A stretch of 64,000 nucleotides of DNA, from NCBI GenBank assembly GCA_903882875.1, contig CAIRYQ010000028.1, forward strand, positions 1 through 64,000. The letters run 5' to 3'. This DNA comes from an uncultured Spartobacteria bacterium. Lineage in GTDB: Bacteria; Verrucomicrobiota; Verrucomicrobiia; Chthoniobacterales; Chthoniobacteraceae. Every line of letters starts with the position of its first letter. Positions within the stretch are counted from its first letter, which is position 1. Position numbers and translations under genes: made by a program. The notes under the pieces are model-generated. The model worked only from the letters and a program-made list of their open reading frames with translations. It did not search any database and was not told the origin of the DNA. Of this stretch, positions 54,271 to 62,815 are shown piece by piece.

Positions 54271-55119
54271 ATGAACCGGCATGTCCTCATCGTCTGTGCG
54301 CTACTTTTCGCATCGCTGCCCGCTTCACAGGCGGGAGTTCCGATGAGTTACAAAGAAATCGCCATGCTGCTCCGCAACGGTGAGGATCCGCAGTTCATCA
54401 TCACGGACACGGTGCGGAGAAAACTGCTCCAGCCGCTCTCCCGTGAAGAGGAGCAAACCTTGCTTTCGCTGCGCGCCACTCCCGCCTTGATGGCGGTTCT
54501 CCGAGATCCGGCGACCATTGTATCGCCGGAGGTTGCAGCAACCTACGCCGCGCGCATACAGCAGCAAAAACAGCAGGCGCTCAGAGAACAGCAATTCGCG
54601 GCACGGACATCCTCCGCGGCACTTTTGCAACCACCTCGGCAGGGAGAAATCTCCCCGGCGAAACCCGCGGGTGCCGCCAGTCTTTCCAACGGCACGGACA
54701 ATGGACTTGTGGGCAAACCGCTTTCCTTGAAATTCGATGCGGCTGACGGCTCGCCTGTGGATCTCGCGCAGATGCGCGGGAAGGTCGTCTTGATTGACTT
54801 CTGGGCGACATGGTGCGGGCCGTGCATGAAAGAAGTGCCCGCCGTGGTCGCCGCCTACCGGAAGTATCACGAAAAGGGCTTCGAGATCATCGGCATTTCC
54901 TTGGATAAGAGCAAAGACGCCATGCTCAGGACGACCGCGCAAAAAGGGATGGCATGGCCCCAATACTTCGATGGGAAAGGTTGGGAGAATGCGATCAGCA
55001 GCGGATTCCACATCAGGTCGATCCCGACCATGTGGCTCGTGAATAAGAATGGCGTGCTCGCGATCCCCGATGCTCGCGCCGATCTCGACGGGCAGATCGC
55101 GAAACTTCTCGCAGAGTGA
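54271..55119 (+). CDS. TlpA-type thioredoxin-domain protein, exported
   Basis: A 282-residue protein with a signal peptide (MNRHVLIVCALLFASLPASQAG), a helical N-terminal region (~25-105) and a Gln/Ala-rich linker. The C-terminal TlpA/ResA-like thioredoxin domain (~150-282) has the redox motif VVLIDFWATWCGPCMKEVPA and the cis-Pro loop HIRSIPTMWLVNKNG. It should reduce or isomerise disulfides in the periplasm, for example apocytochrome cysteines before heme attachment, which fits the several c-type cytochromes here (inference). Confidence 0.88.
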   Translation: MNRHVLIVCALLFASLPASQAGVPMSYKEIAMLLRNGEDPQFIITDTVRRKLLQPLSREEEQTLLSLRATPALMAVLRDPATIVSPEVAATYAARIQQQKQQALREQQFAARTSSAALLQPPRQGEISPAKPAGAASLSNGTDNGLVGKPLSLKFDAADGSPVDLAQMRGKVVLIDFWATWCGPCMKEVPAVVAAYRKYHEKGFEIIGISLDKSKDAMLRTTAQKGMAWPQYFDGKGWENAISSGFHIRSIPTMWLVNKNGVLAIPDARADLDGQIAKLLAE

Positions 55120-55259
55120 GCAGCACCGTATTCGAGGCGTTGCTGTCGCTCACTCCGGGACACGGCGACGGTACGAAACTCAGGTGATGTCCGGCGGGTT
55201 AATAACGAGTGGCGAGCGTGTGGCGACGGAGACGATCAGCCTTTCCCCCGCGCAACCGC

Positions 55260-56573
55260 TCATTTCCCGGCACCCGCGGCGCTGCGGTCCCGGCGCTGGA
55301 CGACGCAGAGCGTCACGGCGGCGGCGAGGATGCAGATGCTCGCGCCGATGATGATGGTCACGGGGACGCCGACCATTCGCGCGAAGCCGCCGGAGACGAG
55401 GCTGCCGAAGGGCATCATGCCGCCGAAGATGAGCGCCCAGATGCCCATCACGCGGCCGCGCATTTCATCCGGCACGCTGGTCTGGAGCGCGGAATTGGAT
55501 GTCGCCATGAAGAGCATCATGCCAAAGCCCGCGCCGGCGAGCAGCGGCAGCGCGGCGTAGAAATTCCGGTTCAGCGCGAAGAGGATGATCATGCCGGAGA
55601 AGATCCACACGCCGCCGATCGCGAGCGTGCGCGCTTTGAATTTTTCCGACGCCGCAGTGACGCACAGCGCTCCGGCGAGCGCACCGGCGCCGCTCGCGGT
55701 GAGGAGTGCGCCGTAGGCCTGTTCGCCGAGGCCGAGCACGTCGCGCGCGAAGGCGGGCATGAGCACGGAGTAGGACCAGCCGAAGATTCCCACGACGGCG
55801 AAGAGCGTGAGGATGGTGAAGACGCGCGGGTTGTTCCAGACGTAGCGGAAGCCGCCGAGCGCGTGGTCGAGCTTCGAGCCGGTGTGCTCCTTGCGGACGT
55901 GCTTCGGCAGGCGCAGCGCGAGCAGGCCGAGGATGACGGCGATGAAGCTGACGCCATCAATGAAGTAGCACAGCGCGACGCCGAATTTCGCCATCACCAC
56001 GCCCGCGATCGCGGGGCCGATGATGCGCGCGCCGTTGATCATCGAGCTGTTGAGCGCAATCGCGTTTGGCAGATCCTCGCGGCTCGTCATCTCGATCACG
56101 AAGGACTGCCGCGCGGGCATCTCGAAGGCCATCACGATGCCGCCGAGCCCCGCGATGGTGATGATCTGCCACGGCTGGATGAGGCCGCGCCAAGTGAGAA
56201 AGGCGAGCAGCAGCGAGAGCACCATCGAGACGATCTGCGCGATGACGAGCACGGTGCGCTTCGGATGCCGGTCCGCGACCCAGCCGCCCCATGTGGAAAG
56301 GAAAAGCATCGGCCCCGTGGAGGCCGCGGCCACGACGCCGAGCAGCGCCGTCGAGCCCGTGAGCTGATAGACGAGCCAGCCTTCCGCCGTGCTGTTCACC
56401 CAATTCCCAATCAGCGAAACGAGCTGGCCGCTGAAATAGAGCCGGTAGTTCCGGTGCCGGAATGCCGAGAACATCTTCCGCCAACCCGCCGCGGTCTTTG
56501 GTGACGCACCGTCGCCGGTCGCTGCGGCCGTCTGCGCCGCCATGGCAGCGGGATTTTCGTCATTCAAATTCAT
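55260..56573 (-). CDS. MFS transporter, EntS-like exporter family
   Basis: A 437-residue twelve-helix transporter of the MFS_3/EntS-like group. Characteristic segments are FSAFRHRNYRLYFSGQLVSL at the first helix, GSTALLGVVAAASTGPMLFL, GGWVADRHPKRTVLV after helix 2, and RQSFVIEMTSREDLPNAIAL. Relatives export siderophores or drugs. A short N-terminal cytoplasmic extension (MNLNDENPAAMAAQ) is present. It is transcribed divergently from the porin gene. Confidence 0.87.
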   Translation of the reverse strand: MNLNDENPAAMAAQTAAATGDGASPKTAAGWRKMFSAFRHRNYRLYFSGQLVSLIGNWVNSTAEGWLVYQLTGSTALLGVVAAASTGPMLFLSTWGGWVADRHPKRTVLVIAQIVSMVLSLLLAFLTWRGLIQPWQIITIAGLGGIVMAFEMPARQSFVIEMTSREDLPNAIALNSSMINGARIIGPAIAGVVMAKFGVALCYFIDGVSFIAVILGLLALRLPKHVRKEHTGSKLDHALGGFRYVWNNPRVFTILTLFAVVGIFGWSYSVLMPAFARDVLGLGEQAYGALLTASGAGALAGALCVTAASEKFKARTLAIGGVWIFSGMIILFALNRNFYAALPLLAGAGFGMMLFMATSNSALQTSVPDEMRGRVMGIWALIFGGMMPFGSLVSGGFARMVGVPVTIIIGASICILAAAVTLCVVQRRDRSAAGAGK

Positions 56574-56971
56574 CGGCCGTGGAATCTACACAGCATCTCA
56601 TCGCACGCCGCGCAATTTTGTATGCCACGGCTTTCACTTTCCGGAGGCACCGCATCCAGTCACGGCACGGGCACCATTCCGCAGAGAACCTTTTCATCCT
56701 GTGGTCGTGTTGTGCGTTGTCCTGGGCGGTTCTTTTCTGACTGCCCGCCCCAAACCGGCAAGACACGGGGAGCGCCGCGATGCTGCGATTGACAAACGGC
56801 AACACAGATTGGGCAAGCGAGGGGCAGTGCTGGGCAAGCCATGTTGAGACAAGGGACGGTGGAATCCTCAGAATTTTTTGCGTCAAGCACGTCCATCTGC
56901 GCAGCCACCTGCGAAGAGCAGAGAGCATCTCAGCCATTCAAATACACCACCACACTCAAAGCCCCAATCCC
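56574..56971. other. Intergenic region between divergent genes
   Basis: About 400 bases between the MFS gene and the porin gene. It must hold both promoters, but I cannot point to a convincing -35/-10 pair. A short imperfect direct repeat (GGGCAAGCGAGGGGCAG and TGGGCAAGCC, ~56812-56842) is present. No gene is supported: the open plus-strand frame upstream of 56972 does not look like protein. Confidence 0.4.
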
Positions 56972-58342
56972 ATGGCAAACCACCAACGTAATTATACGGG
57001 CACCTGCGCCACGCTTGCGGCAGCGTGCATGTTCGGAGTCAGCGCATACCAGCCCGCAAAGGCCGCGGTGAGCGACGAAGATTTCGCCGCCCTCAAGCAG
57101 GCAGTCGAGCAGCTCGGCAAAAAGGTGCAGACCCTTGAGGCGACCCACGAGCAGGATCAGGCCACCATCCGCAAGCTGAAGAATCGCGTGGCGGAAATTC
57201 CCGCGAAAGGTACGGTGGCACCGGTGGCCGAAGGGCCGAAAGGTGGAGCGGAAGGCAAAGGAAGCGTCCCTCCGGCTTCGCGACTCGACACAGCCGTCTC
57301 CGACATCACCGGGTCGCTGGCCACACATAATTTCAGCATGATCGGCGACGCGGAGGTGCAGTTCGTCAAGTCGCGCGGATCGCGGGGCGGATTTGTGATG
57401 GCGGACTTTGCGCCCATCTTCCTCTACCGAGCAAGCGACCGCGTGCTGTTCGAGGCGGGATTTGACTTCATGCTGCAAAACAACGCACCGAACGGCGGCG
57501 GTTACACCACGACGGTGAACCTGAGCTTTGCGACGATTGACTACACGCTGAACGACTACTTCACGCTGGTCGCTGGTAACATGCTGCTGCCGCTGGGCAC
57601 TTACAGCGAGCGGAGCGCAGGATGGCTGAACAAGCTCCCCGATGCCCCATTGATGAGAAACCTCGTGCCGGGCAACGGCATCGGTGCGCAGTTGCGCGGC
57701 TCCATCCCGATCGGAGAAAAAGGCGCGAATTTCAGCTATTCGGCCTTTGTGGCAAACGGCCCGGGCTCGATTGACGGCAGCGGCAGGGCCGGGCAGCTCG
57801 ACCTCGGCGGCAATGTGGGCATCAACCTCGCAGGCAACGCGACCAACAACCATGGCGGCATGGGCTATGGCGGACGCTTGGCTTACTTCTATCCATGGAA
57901 GGCCAATCATGACATCGAGTTTGGCCTCTCGGGAATGTCCGGTTCGTGGGACAATGCGGGCAACCGCAATTACTCCGCAGGCGTGGCGGACGTGGCGATG
58001 CACTTCGGTCCCTCAGTGGAGATCAAGGGCGAATACGCAAAGACCTGGGTCGCCACGGACGACCTCGGGACCATCAAGCCCGAAGGCTGGTATCTGCAGG
58101 GAGGCTACAAGCTTTCCGGCATCGCCCCAGACACCGCTTTCATCAAGAATCTGGAGTTGGTCGGCCGCTATGACTGGACACGGGACGGTTTGGGCACGCG
58201 TACGAACCGCACCACAGCCGGCTTTGTCTATTACCTGACCAACACCCTGTGGCTGGAAGGCGCCTACGAATGGATGCACAGCAGCGGTGCGACCCCCTCG
58301 ACAGGCAACCAAGTCATCTTCCAAATTTCCTACGGCTTCTAA
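56972..58342 (+). CDS. Outer-membrane porin-like protein
   Basis: A 456-residue beta-barrel candidate. A signal region (TCATLAAACMFGVSAYQPAKA) is followed by a coiled-coil stretch (~32-65; DFAALKQAVEQLGKKVQTLE), a linker, then alternating strands with aromatic girdles (FVMADFAPIFLYRASDRVLF, YTLNDYFTLVAGNMLLPLG, GGRLAYFYPWKANHDIEFG). It ends in FQISYGF, the C-terminal Phe used for barrel insertion. The coiled coil plus barrel resembles phosphate-selective or S-layer-linked porins. It starts an operon with two single-heme cytochromes (gaps 29 and 19 bases). Confidence 0.78.
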   Translation: MANHQRNYTGTCATLAAACMFGVSAYQPAKAAVSDEDFAALKQAVEQLGKKVQTLEATHEQDQATIRKLKNRVAEIPAKGTVAPVAEGPKGGAEGKGSVPPASRLDTAVSDITGSLATHNFSMIGDAEVQFVKSRGSRGGFVMADFAPIFLYRASDRVLFEAGFDFMLQNNAPNGGGYTTTVNLSFATIDYTLNDYFTLVAGNMLLPLGTYSERSAGWLNKLPDAPLMRNLVPGNGIGAQLRGSIPIGEKGANFSYSAFVANGPGSIDGSGRAGQLDLGGNVGINLAGNATNNHGGMGYGGRLAYFYPWKANHDIEFGLSGMSGSWDNAGNRNYSAGVADVAMHFGPSVEIKGEYAKTWVATDDLGTIKPEGWYLQGGYKLSGIAPDTAFIKNLELVGRYDWTRDGLGTRTNRTTAGFVYYLTNTLWLEGAYEWMHSSGATPSTGNQVIFQISYGF

Positions 58343-58371
58343 GTCTGCAATACCTGCCAAAAAACAATCCT

Positions 58372-58812
58372 ATGAATCCATCCAATACCAAAGCGCCTGT
58401 TTCCAAATTCGCCGCACTCGCCGCCGGAACCTCCGTCATCGCGGTGCTCGCCGCCATCGCGGCACCAGCCTTTGCAGAGAATGCCCCGTGGGTCGCGCCC
58501 GCCTCGGCAGCGGCGAAGAAGAATCCCTTTTCCGGCAGCGCCCAGGCAGCCGCTTCTGGAAAGCAGATCTACATGACCACCTGCGCGCCCTGCCACGGTG
58601 CGACCGGGCGCGGTGACGGTCCCGCCGCGGCCGCGCTCAACCCCAAGCCCGCCAACTACACCACCAAGGCCATCGCCGCCGAAAGTGACGGTTCTCTCTT
58701 CTGGAAGCTCAGCGAGGGTCGCGGCGCGATGGTGCCTTTCAAGACCGCCTATTCGGAAAAGCAACGCTGGGAACTCATCACCTACATCCGCACCCTGCAG
58801 GGAAAAAAATAG
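58372..58812 (+). CDS. Single-heme cytochrome c
   Basis: A 146-residue exported cytochrome. A signal peptide (TSVIAVLAAIAAPAFA) is followed by GKQIYMTTCAPCHGATGRGD, a class-I heme site, and an axial Met candidate in RGAMVPFKTAYSEKQRWELI, with the usual YIRTLQGKK end. It resembles small diffusible or complex-bound cytochromes of the cbb3/alternative-complex type. It lies between the porin gene and a second CxxCH gene. Confidence 0.9.
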   Translation: MNPSNTKAPVSKFAALAAGTSVIAVLAAIAAPAFAENAPWVAPASAAAKKNPFSGSAQAAASGKQIYMTTCAPCHGATGRGDGPAAAALNPKPANYTTKAIAAESDGSLFWKLSEGRGAMVPFKTAYSEKQRWELITYIRTLQGKK

Positions 58813-58831
58813 CGACCAACACCATCTGCCC

Positions 58832-59137
58832 ATGAAAGCAAACCCGATCCTTTCCATCGCATTTCGTCTCCTGTCGCTGATCACGATCACCTGTACGATC
58901 ACCACCAACGGCTTCGCCGGCTCCAAAGACGCACCGCCCGTCGAGACAAAGGCCGGCCTCTCCGGTATCGAGCTATGGAGCATCCACTGCAACCGCTGCC
59001 ATACCTATCGCGGCTCCAACGAATTTACCGCCGCGCACTGGCAGAACATTGTGATGCACATGCGCGTCCGCGCCAATCTTCCCGCCGCACAGGCCCGGGA
59101 GATCCTCAAGTATCTCCAGCAGGGCGCTGGAAAATAG
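58832..59137 (+). CDS. Small CxxCH protein (monoheme cytochrome-like)
   Basis: A 101-residue exported protein with a signal region (LLSLITITCTITTNGFAG) and one heme-binding motif in LWSIHCNRCHTYRGSNEFTA. HWQNIVMHMRVRANLPAAQA, rich in Met and His, could supply the sixth ligand. It starts 19 bases after the upstream cytochrome gene, so the porin and the two cytochromes form one unit. No terminator is obvious in the 216 bases that follow. Confidence 0.82.
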   Translation: MKANPILSIAFRLLSLITITCTITTNGFAGSKDAPPVETKAGLSGIELWSIHCNRCHTYRGSNEFTAAHWQNIVMHMRVRANLPAAQAREILKYLQQGAGK

Positions 59138-59353
59138 GCCGCAAGTCACCGAACAGGAAGTTCAGCCGTGCCTCGAACCACGGCGTGGGCGAAGCCCTCG
59201 GCAAACACATCGCCCAGCAGGCGGATGCGTTTGCGCTTCCGTTTGAGGAAAGGGGATTGACTTCACGGTGAACATGGCTCACCCCGCCTTGACTCTCGAT
59301 AAACTCACCACGATTCAGCTTGCGTCATAGATGCATTAAAATAAACGGGAACT

Positions 59354-59950
59354 ATGAAACATCCGATCTGGAGCGCGTTTTTTTCAGTCGTCGCTTGGGC
59401 TCTAACTTCAATTCTCTCGGCAGTTCCTCCAACTCCTCAGCAAATCGCCACTGAAATTGATCGCCTTACAAAGGCGAACCCGCAACTCGCGAAAGACCCC
59501 GCCGCACTTGCCATCTTCGCCGCGAAAGCCAGCGGTATCTACTCGGCGGACCGAGTTGTTCCTCAAAGCATCTTTAACCGCCACGTAGGCATGAGCGGAG
59601 AAATAAAGGGCGGCATGGCATATGATGGAGTTGCGATCGGTGTGGTAGGTGGCCGGACTGGAGAAATGCAGCGATTTCTGGAAATGCACGATCTTGTTCC
59701 AGCCCGCTGTGGCAGTGATGGCAAACACGCTGAAACCAAGGAAATGATCCGTATCGGCCGGAACCGAATCCGTTTTGTCGCTGCAATTCTCCATCAGGAT
59801 ATTTCCAAACTGGAACAAATTTGGGCAACACAAGACGTAGCATCCGCCATTGCCGAAAATACCGAGGCTCTCAGGGCGCTAAACGCTCAACAGAATGATC
59901 TCGCGTTTCAAATCCAACTTCTCCGGAGCCAACGGAATGATATAAAATAA
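59354..59950 (+). CDS. Hypothetical exported protein
   Basis: A 198-residue protein with a signal peptide (SAFFSVVAWALTSILSAVP). The mature part is helical at both ends and has KHAETKEMIRIGRNRIRFVA, then ALNAQQNDLAFQIQLLRSQR at the C-terminus, probably coiled-coil. No family recognised. Its base composition is visibly less GC-rich than that of the neighbouring mnmA gene, suggesting later acquisition. Confidence 0.6.
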   Translation: MKHPIWSAFFSVVAWALTSILSAVPPTPQQIATEIDRLTKANPQLAKDPAALAIFAAKASGIYSADRVVPQSIFNRHVGMSGEIKGGMAYDGVAIGVVGGRTGEMQRFLEMHDLVPARCGSDGKHAETKEMIRIGRNRIRFVAAILHQDISKLEQIWATQDVASAIAENTEALRALNAQQNDLAFQIQLLRSQRNDIK

Positions 59951-60056
59951 AGTGACGCGCAACACGGCTCGCGCCTCGCTTGCTGCTGCCGTGAGCCGGA
60001 GTCAAAAATCATTTGCCGTCCCGGTCGCCGCACCGGAACGTCCGCGCCTGAACGCC

Positions 60057-61268
60057 ATGGACACTTCTGCCGATATTTTGACGCCGCCTTTGAAAAAGGG
60101 CGTGCGTGTCGTCGTGGGGATGAGCGGTGGCGTGGATTCGAGCGTCGCGGCCTTCCTGCTGAAAGAGCAAGGCTACGAGGTAGTCGGCGTGACGATGAAG
60201 GTGTGGCCGCAGGACTGCATCTCGCGCGCGGAGGACAAGTGCTGCGGCCCGCAGGCCATCGCCGATGCGCGCGGCGTGGCGCACGCGCTCGGCATCCCAC
60301 ACTATGTCGTGGACGAAGGGGAGAATTTCGAGCGCGCGGTGATTGATTATTTCACGGCGGAATATCAGGCGGGACGCACGCCGAACCCGTGCGTGATGTG
60401 CAATGAGAAGGTGAAATTTGGCAACCTGTGGGGAAAGGCCAAGAGCATCGGCGCGGACTTCATCGCGACGGGGCACTATGCGATCGTCGAGCGCGTGAAA
60501 AATGCGGACGGCTCAACGCGCGCCGTGCTGCGCAAGGGGCGCGATCCGCGGAAGGACCAGTCGTATTTTCTCTTCAGCCTGCGCCAGCCGCAGCTCACAC
60601 GCGCGCTGCTGCCGCTCGGCGCGATGGAGAAGACGGAGATCCGCGCCATCGCGCGCAAGCTCGGGCTGAAAGTCGCGGAAAAGGAAGACAGCCAGGAAAT
60701 CTGTTTCGTGCCGGGGAACGACTACAAGGCGTTCCTGCGATCGCACATGGGCGCGCGCGATTTCCATCCCGGCGGAATCTACGACAAGAGCGGACGCCGC
60801 ATCGCGGAGCACGAGGGCATCGAGCTTTTTACCATCGGTCAGCGCAAGGGACTGCCGGGCGGTTCGCCGAAGCCGGTGTATGTGATTGATATAGATCCGG
60901 CGACGAGCAGCGTGATCGTGGGCGACGCGGAGGATCTCATCACGGAGGAATTCACGATGGACCACTGCTCGTGGCACAGCGATGCGAGTGCGCCTTTCGA
61001 GGTGACGGTGAAGATCCGCTACGCGCATCCCGGAGCGGCGGCGACGGTCTTTCCCGGTGAAAATGGCGAGGCCCGCGTGCGGCTGCATGTGCCCACGCGC
61101 GCAGTGACGCCCGGCCAGGCCGCCGTGTGCTATCGCGGCGACGAGGTGCTCGGCGGCGGCTGGATCACGCGGCAGAAGGCGGCCGGACGCAAGCCGGTGC
61201 TTGCGGAGCCGGAGGGCGATCTTGAAACACTCACGGGGCTCGGTGCGGGCTGCGGCGCGAAACGGTAA
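60057..61268 (+). CDS. mnmA: tRNA-specific 2-thiouridylase MnmA
   Basis: A 403-residue enzyme that puts the 2-thio group on U34 of tRNA-Lys, -Glu and -Gln. The ATP-pyrophosphatase loop is VVVGMSGGVDSSVAAFLLK; the catalytic cysteines are in RTPNPCVMCNEKVKFG and in EDSQEICFVPG; FTIGQRKGLPGG marks the central domain. The ATG at 60057 was chosen; upstream residues have no similarity. cutA follows after four bases. Confidence 0.95.
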   Translation: MDTSADILTPPLKKGVRVVVGMSGGVDSSVAAFLLKEQGYEVVGVTMKVWPQDCISRAEDKCCGPQAIADARGVAHALGIPHYVVDEGENFERAVIDYFTAEYQAGRTPNPCVMCNEKVKFGNLWGKAKSIGADFIATGHYAIVERVKNADGSTRAVLRKGRDPRKDQSYFLFSLRQPQLTRALLPLGAMEKTEIRAIARKLGLKVAEKEDSQEICFVPGNDYKAFLRSHMGARDFHPGGIYDKSGRRIAEHEGIELFTIGQRKGLPGGSPKPVYVIDIDPATSSVIVGDAEDLITEEFTMDHCSWHSDASAPFEVTVKIRYAHPGAAATVFPGENGEARVRLHVPTRAVTPGQAAVCYRGDEVLGGGWITRQKAAGRKPVLAEPEGDLETLTGLGAGCGAKR

Positions 61269-61272
61269 CGCC

Positions 61273-61593
61273 ATGCACGAGGACGTCTTTCTCCTCATCA
61301 GCAATTTCCCCGGTGCGGACACCGCACGGAAGGCCGTGCGCCTGCTCGTGGAGGAGCGGTTGATCGCGTGCGGCAATCTCATCATGGGCGTCGAGTCCAT
61401 TTACGAATGGAAAGGCAAGATTGAGAACGCGAACGAGGTGATGGTGATCGCGAAGACCACTGCGGATCGCGCGGAGGCAGCGATGGCGCGGCTGCGCGCG
61501 CTGCATCCGTACGAAGTGCCGGAGATCCTGCTCGTGCCCGTGACCACCGGCTGGCCCGATTATCTCGCGTGGGTGGCCGCGCAGTGCAGGTGA
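61273..61593 (+). CDS. cutA: CutA1 divalent-cation tolerance protein
   Basis: A 106-residue trimeric ferredoxin-like protein of normal family length. It carries the family blocks ARKAVRLLVEERLIACGNLI, SIYEWKGKIENANEVMVIAK and LHPYEVPEILLVPVTTGWPD, with YLAWV at the end. It is linked to copper and other divalent-cation tolerance, although its exact role remains debated. Four bases separate it from mnmA. Confidence 0.94.
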   Translation: MHEDVFLLISNFPGADTARKAVRLLVEERLIACGNLIMGVESIYEWKGKIENANEVMVIAKTTADRAEAAMARLRALHPYEVPEILLVPVTTGWPDYLAWVAAQCR

Positions 61594-61666
61594 CGCAAAG
61601 GCAGGGCTCGCATTTTCACTGCGGACGGATTGTTACACTCCAGTGACACCACGGATTCCCCTCCCA

Positions 61667-62749
61667 ATGACGCGCATCATTTTTCTCCCCCTGCTACTCA
61701 CGCTCGCGTGCGCGTGCGCGTCCGGTGCAGAAAAAAATGCACCTCCATCGCTGCCACAGGGCGAGGAGTTGCGCCGCTGGTTTTCACTCGTGAAAGAGGT
61801 CGAGCGCGGGCTGGAGCACGGAGACAATCGCTACGGTTTTCAGATGAAGAAAATGCACGTCCACGCGAAGGTGCTGCGCGACGGCGCGGTGATCGGCGCG
61901 TTCCGTTCCGAGACTTCCTCGACGTGCGTGGACGGCGAGATCGCGAGCTTCAACATCGCGCGCGCGCTCGGATGCGGCGAACTTTTCCAACCCGCCGCGC
62001 CGATCACGCTGCGCGGAAAAGGACTCGCGACGCTGAAGCAGCTCATGACCGAGGCGCGCTTCCCCGACACAGAGAAGGAGGACGACCGGCTGCAACTGCT
62101 CCAGGAAATCGAGGACAATCCGGGCGGGATGCGCGGCGATTTCCGGATGGCGACGCCGGAGAATGCGGAAAAATATCACGCCATCGAGTCGCCGGCAGCG
62201 CCGCCAAACGGCGGGCTGAACGAGCAGGATCGCGTGGCGGTGTTTTTGAAATCGGGCGCGCCGCAGCCCGGCACCGCGAAGCTGAAACTCAAGGGCCTCG
62301 ACTGCCACGCGCCCGCGGTGAGCCTCGCGCGCGAGCTGTCGGACATCCTGCTCGTGGACGCGCTCGCAGGTCAGTGGGACCGCTTCAGCGGCGGCAATCT
62401 GCATGTCGTGGGGACGAAGAAGCACGCGCATTTCCTCGCCGTGGACAACGGCGGTGCGAGCTTCGAGGATGATCAGGGTTACATGGCGCTGTTCAAAAAA
62501 TGGGTGACGCGTTTTGACCGGCGGGTCGTCACACAGCTTTTCGCGCTGGAGGAGTTTTTCGATTCGCAGAAAGAAGGCGTGCCCGCGGCGGAGCGTGGAA
62601 AATTCCTCGGCTTCAGCGATGAGAAGTCGCTCGCCGATGCAATGAGCATCTCCATGACGAAGGACTGGGAGCTGTTCAAGAAACGCGCGAAAGAAGTCGC
62701 GGAGCATGTGCGCTCGATCGGCGGCGAAGGAAAGTATTTCGAGGAATGA
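61667..62749 (+). CDS. Secreted protein with Fam20C/actin-fragmin-type kinase motifs
   Basis: A 360-residue exported protein, probably a lipoprotein (LLLTLACACASG at residues 9-20). The centre resembles atypical secretory kinases: FRSETSSTCVDGEIASFNIA with Glu91 on a helix, ALGCGELFQPA, then DALAGQWDRFSGGNL (Asp238-Arg239, Asn244) as the catalytic loop. AHFLAVDNGGASF (Asp260) acts like the DFG metal site. The D-R-x(4)-N followed by D-N-G layout is as in Fam20C, HipA-like and actin-fragmin kinases. Phosphotransfer outside the cytoplasm is therefore possible. The nucleotide-binding lysine cannot be fixed by eye. Confidence 0.55.
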   Translation: MTRIIFLPLLLTLACACASGAEKNAPPSLPQGEELRRWFSLVKEVERGLEHGDNRYGFQMKKMHVHAKVLRDGAVIGAFRSETSSTCVDGEIASFNIARALGCGELFQPAAPITLRGKGLATLKQLMTEARFPDTEKEDDRLQLLQEIEDNPGGMRGDFRMATPENAEKYHAIESPAAPPNGGLNEQDRVAVFLKSGAPQPGTAKLKLKGLDCHAPAVSLARELSDILLVDALAGQWDRFSGGNLHVVGTKKHAHFLAVDNGGASFEDDQGYMALFKKWVTRFDRRVVTQLFALEEFFDSQKEGVPAAERGKFLGFSDEKSLADAMSISMTKDWELFKKRAKEVAEHVRSIGGEGKYFEE

Positions 62750-62751
62750 GA

Positions 62752-62766
62752 GCGCGGGCTCCGCGC
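62752..62766. terminator. GC-rich hairpin between convergent genes
   Basis: GCGCGG-GCT-CCGCGC forms a perfect 6-bp stem in the 66-base gap between the kinase-like gene and the convergent squalene synthase gene. No T-run follows, so this is a tentative terminator. Confidence 0.3.
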
Positions 62767-62815
62767 CGCAGCCATTCTCCCAAAACGCTCCATTCCCGCT
62801 ACAACCGCACGGCGT

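Noticed and set aside
59155-59271. Possible protein remnant (ASNHGVGEALGKHIAQQADA...)
   Set aside because: The short plus-strand frame looks protein-like, but I could not tie it to a family and it has no start of its own. Too weak to annotate.
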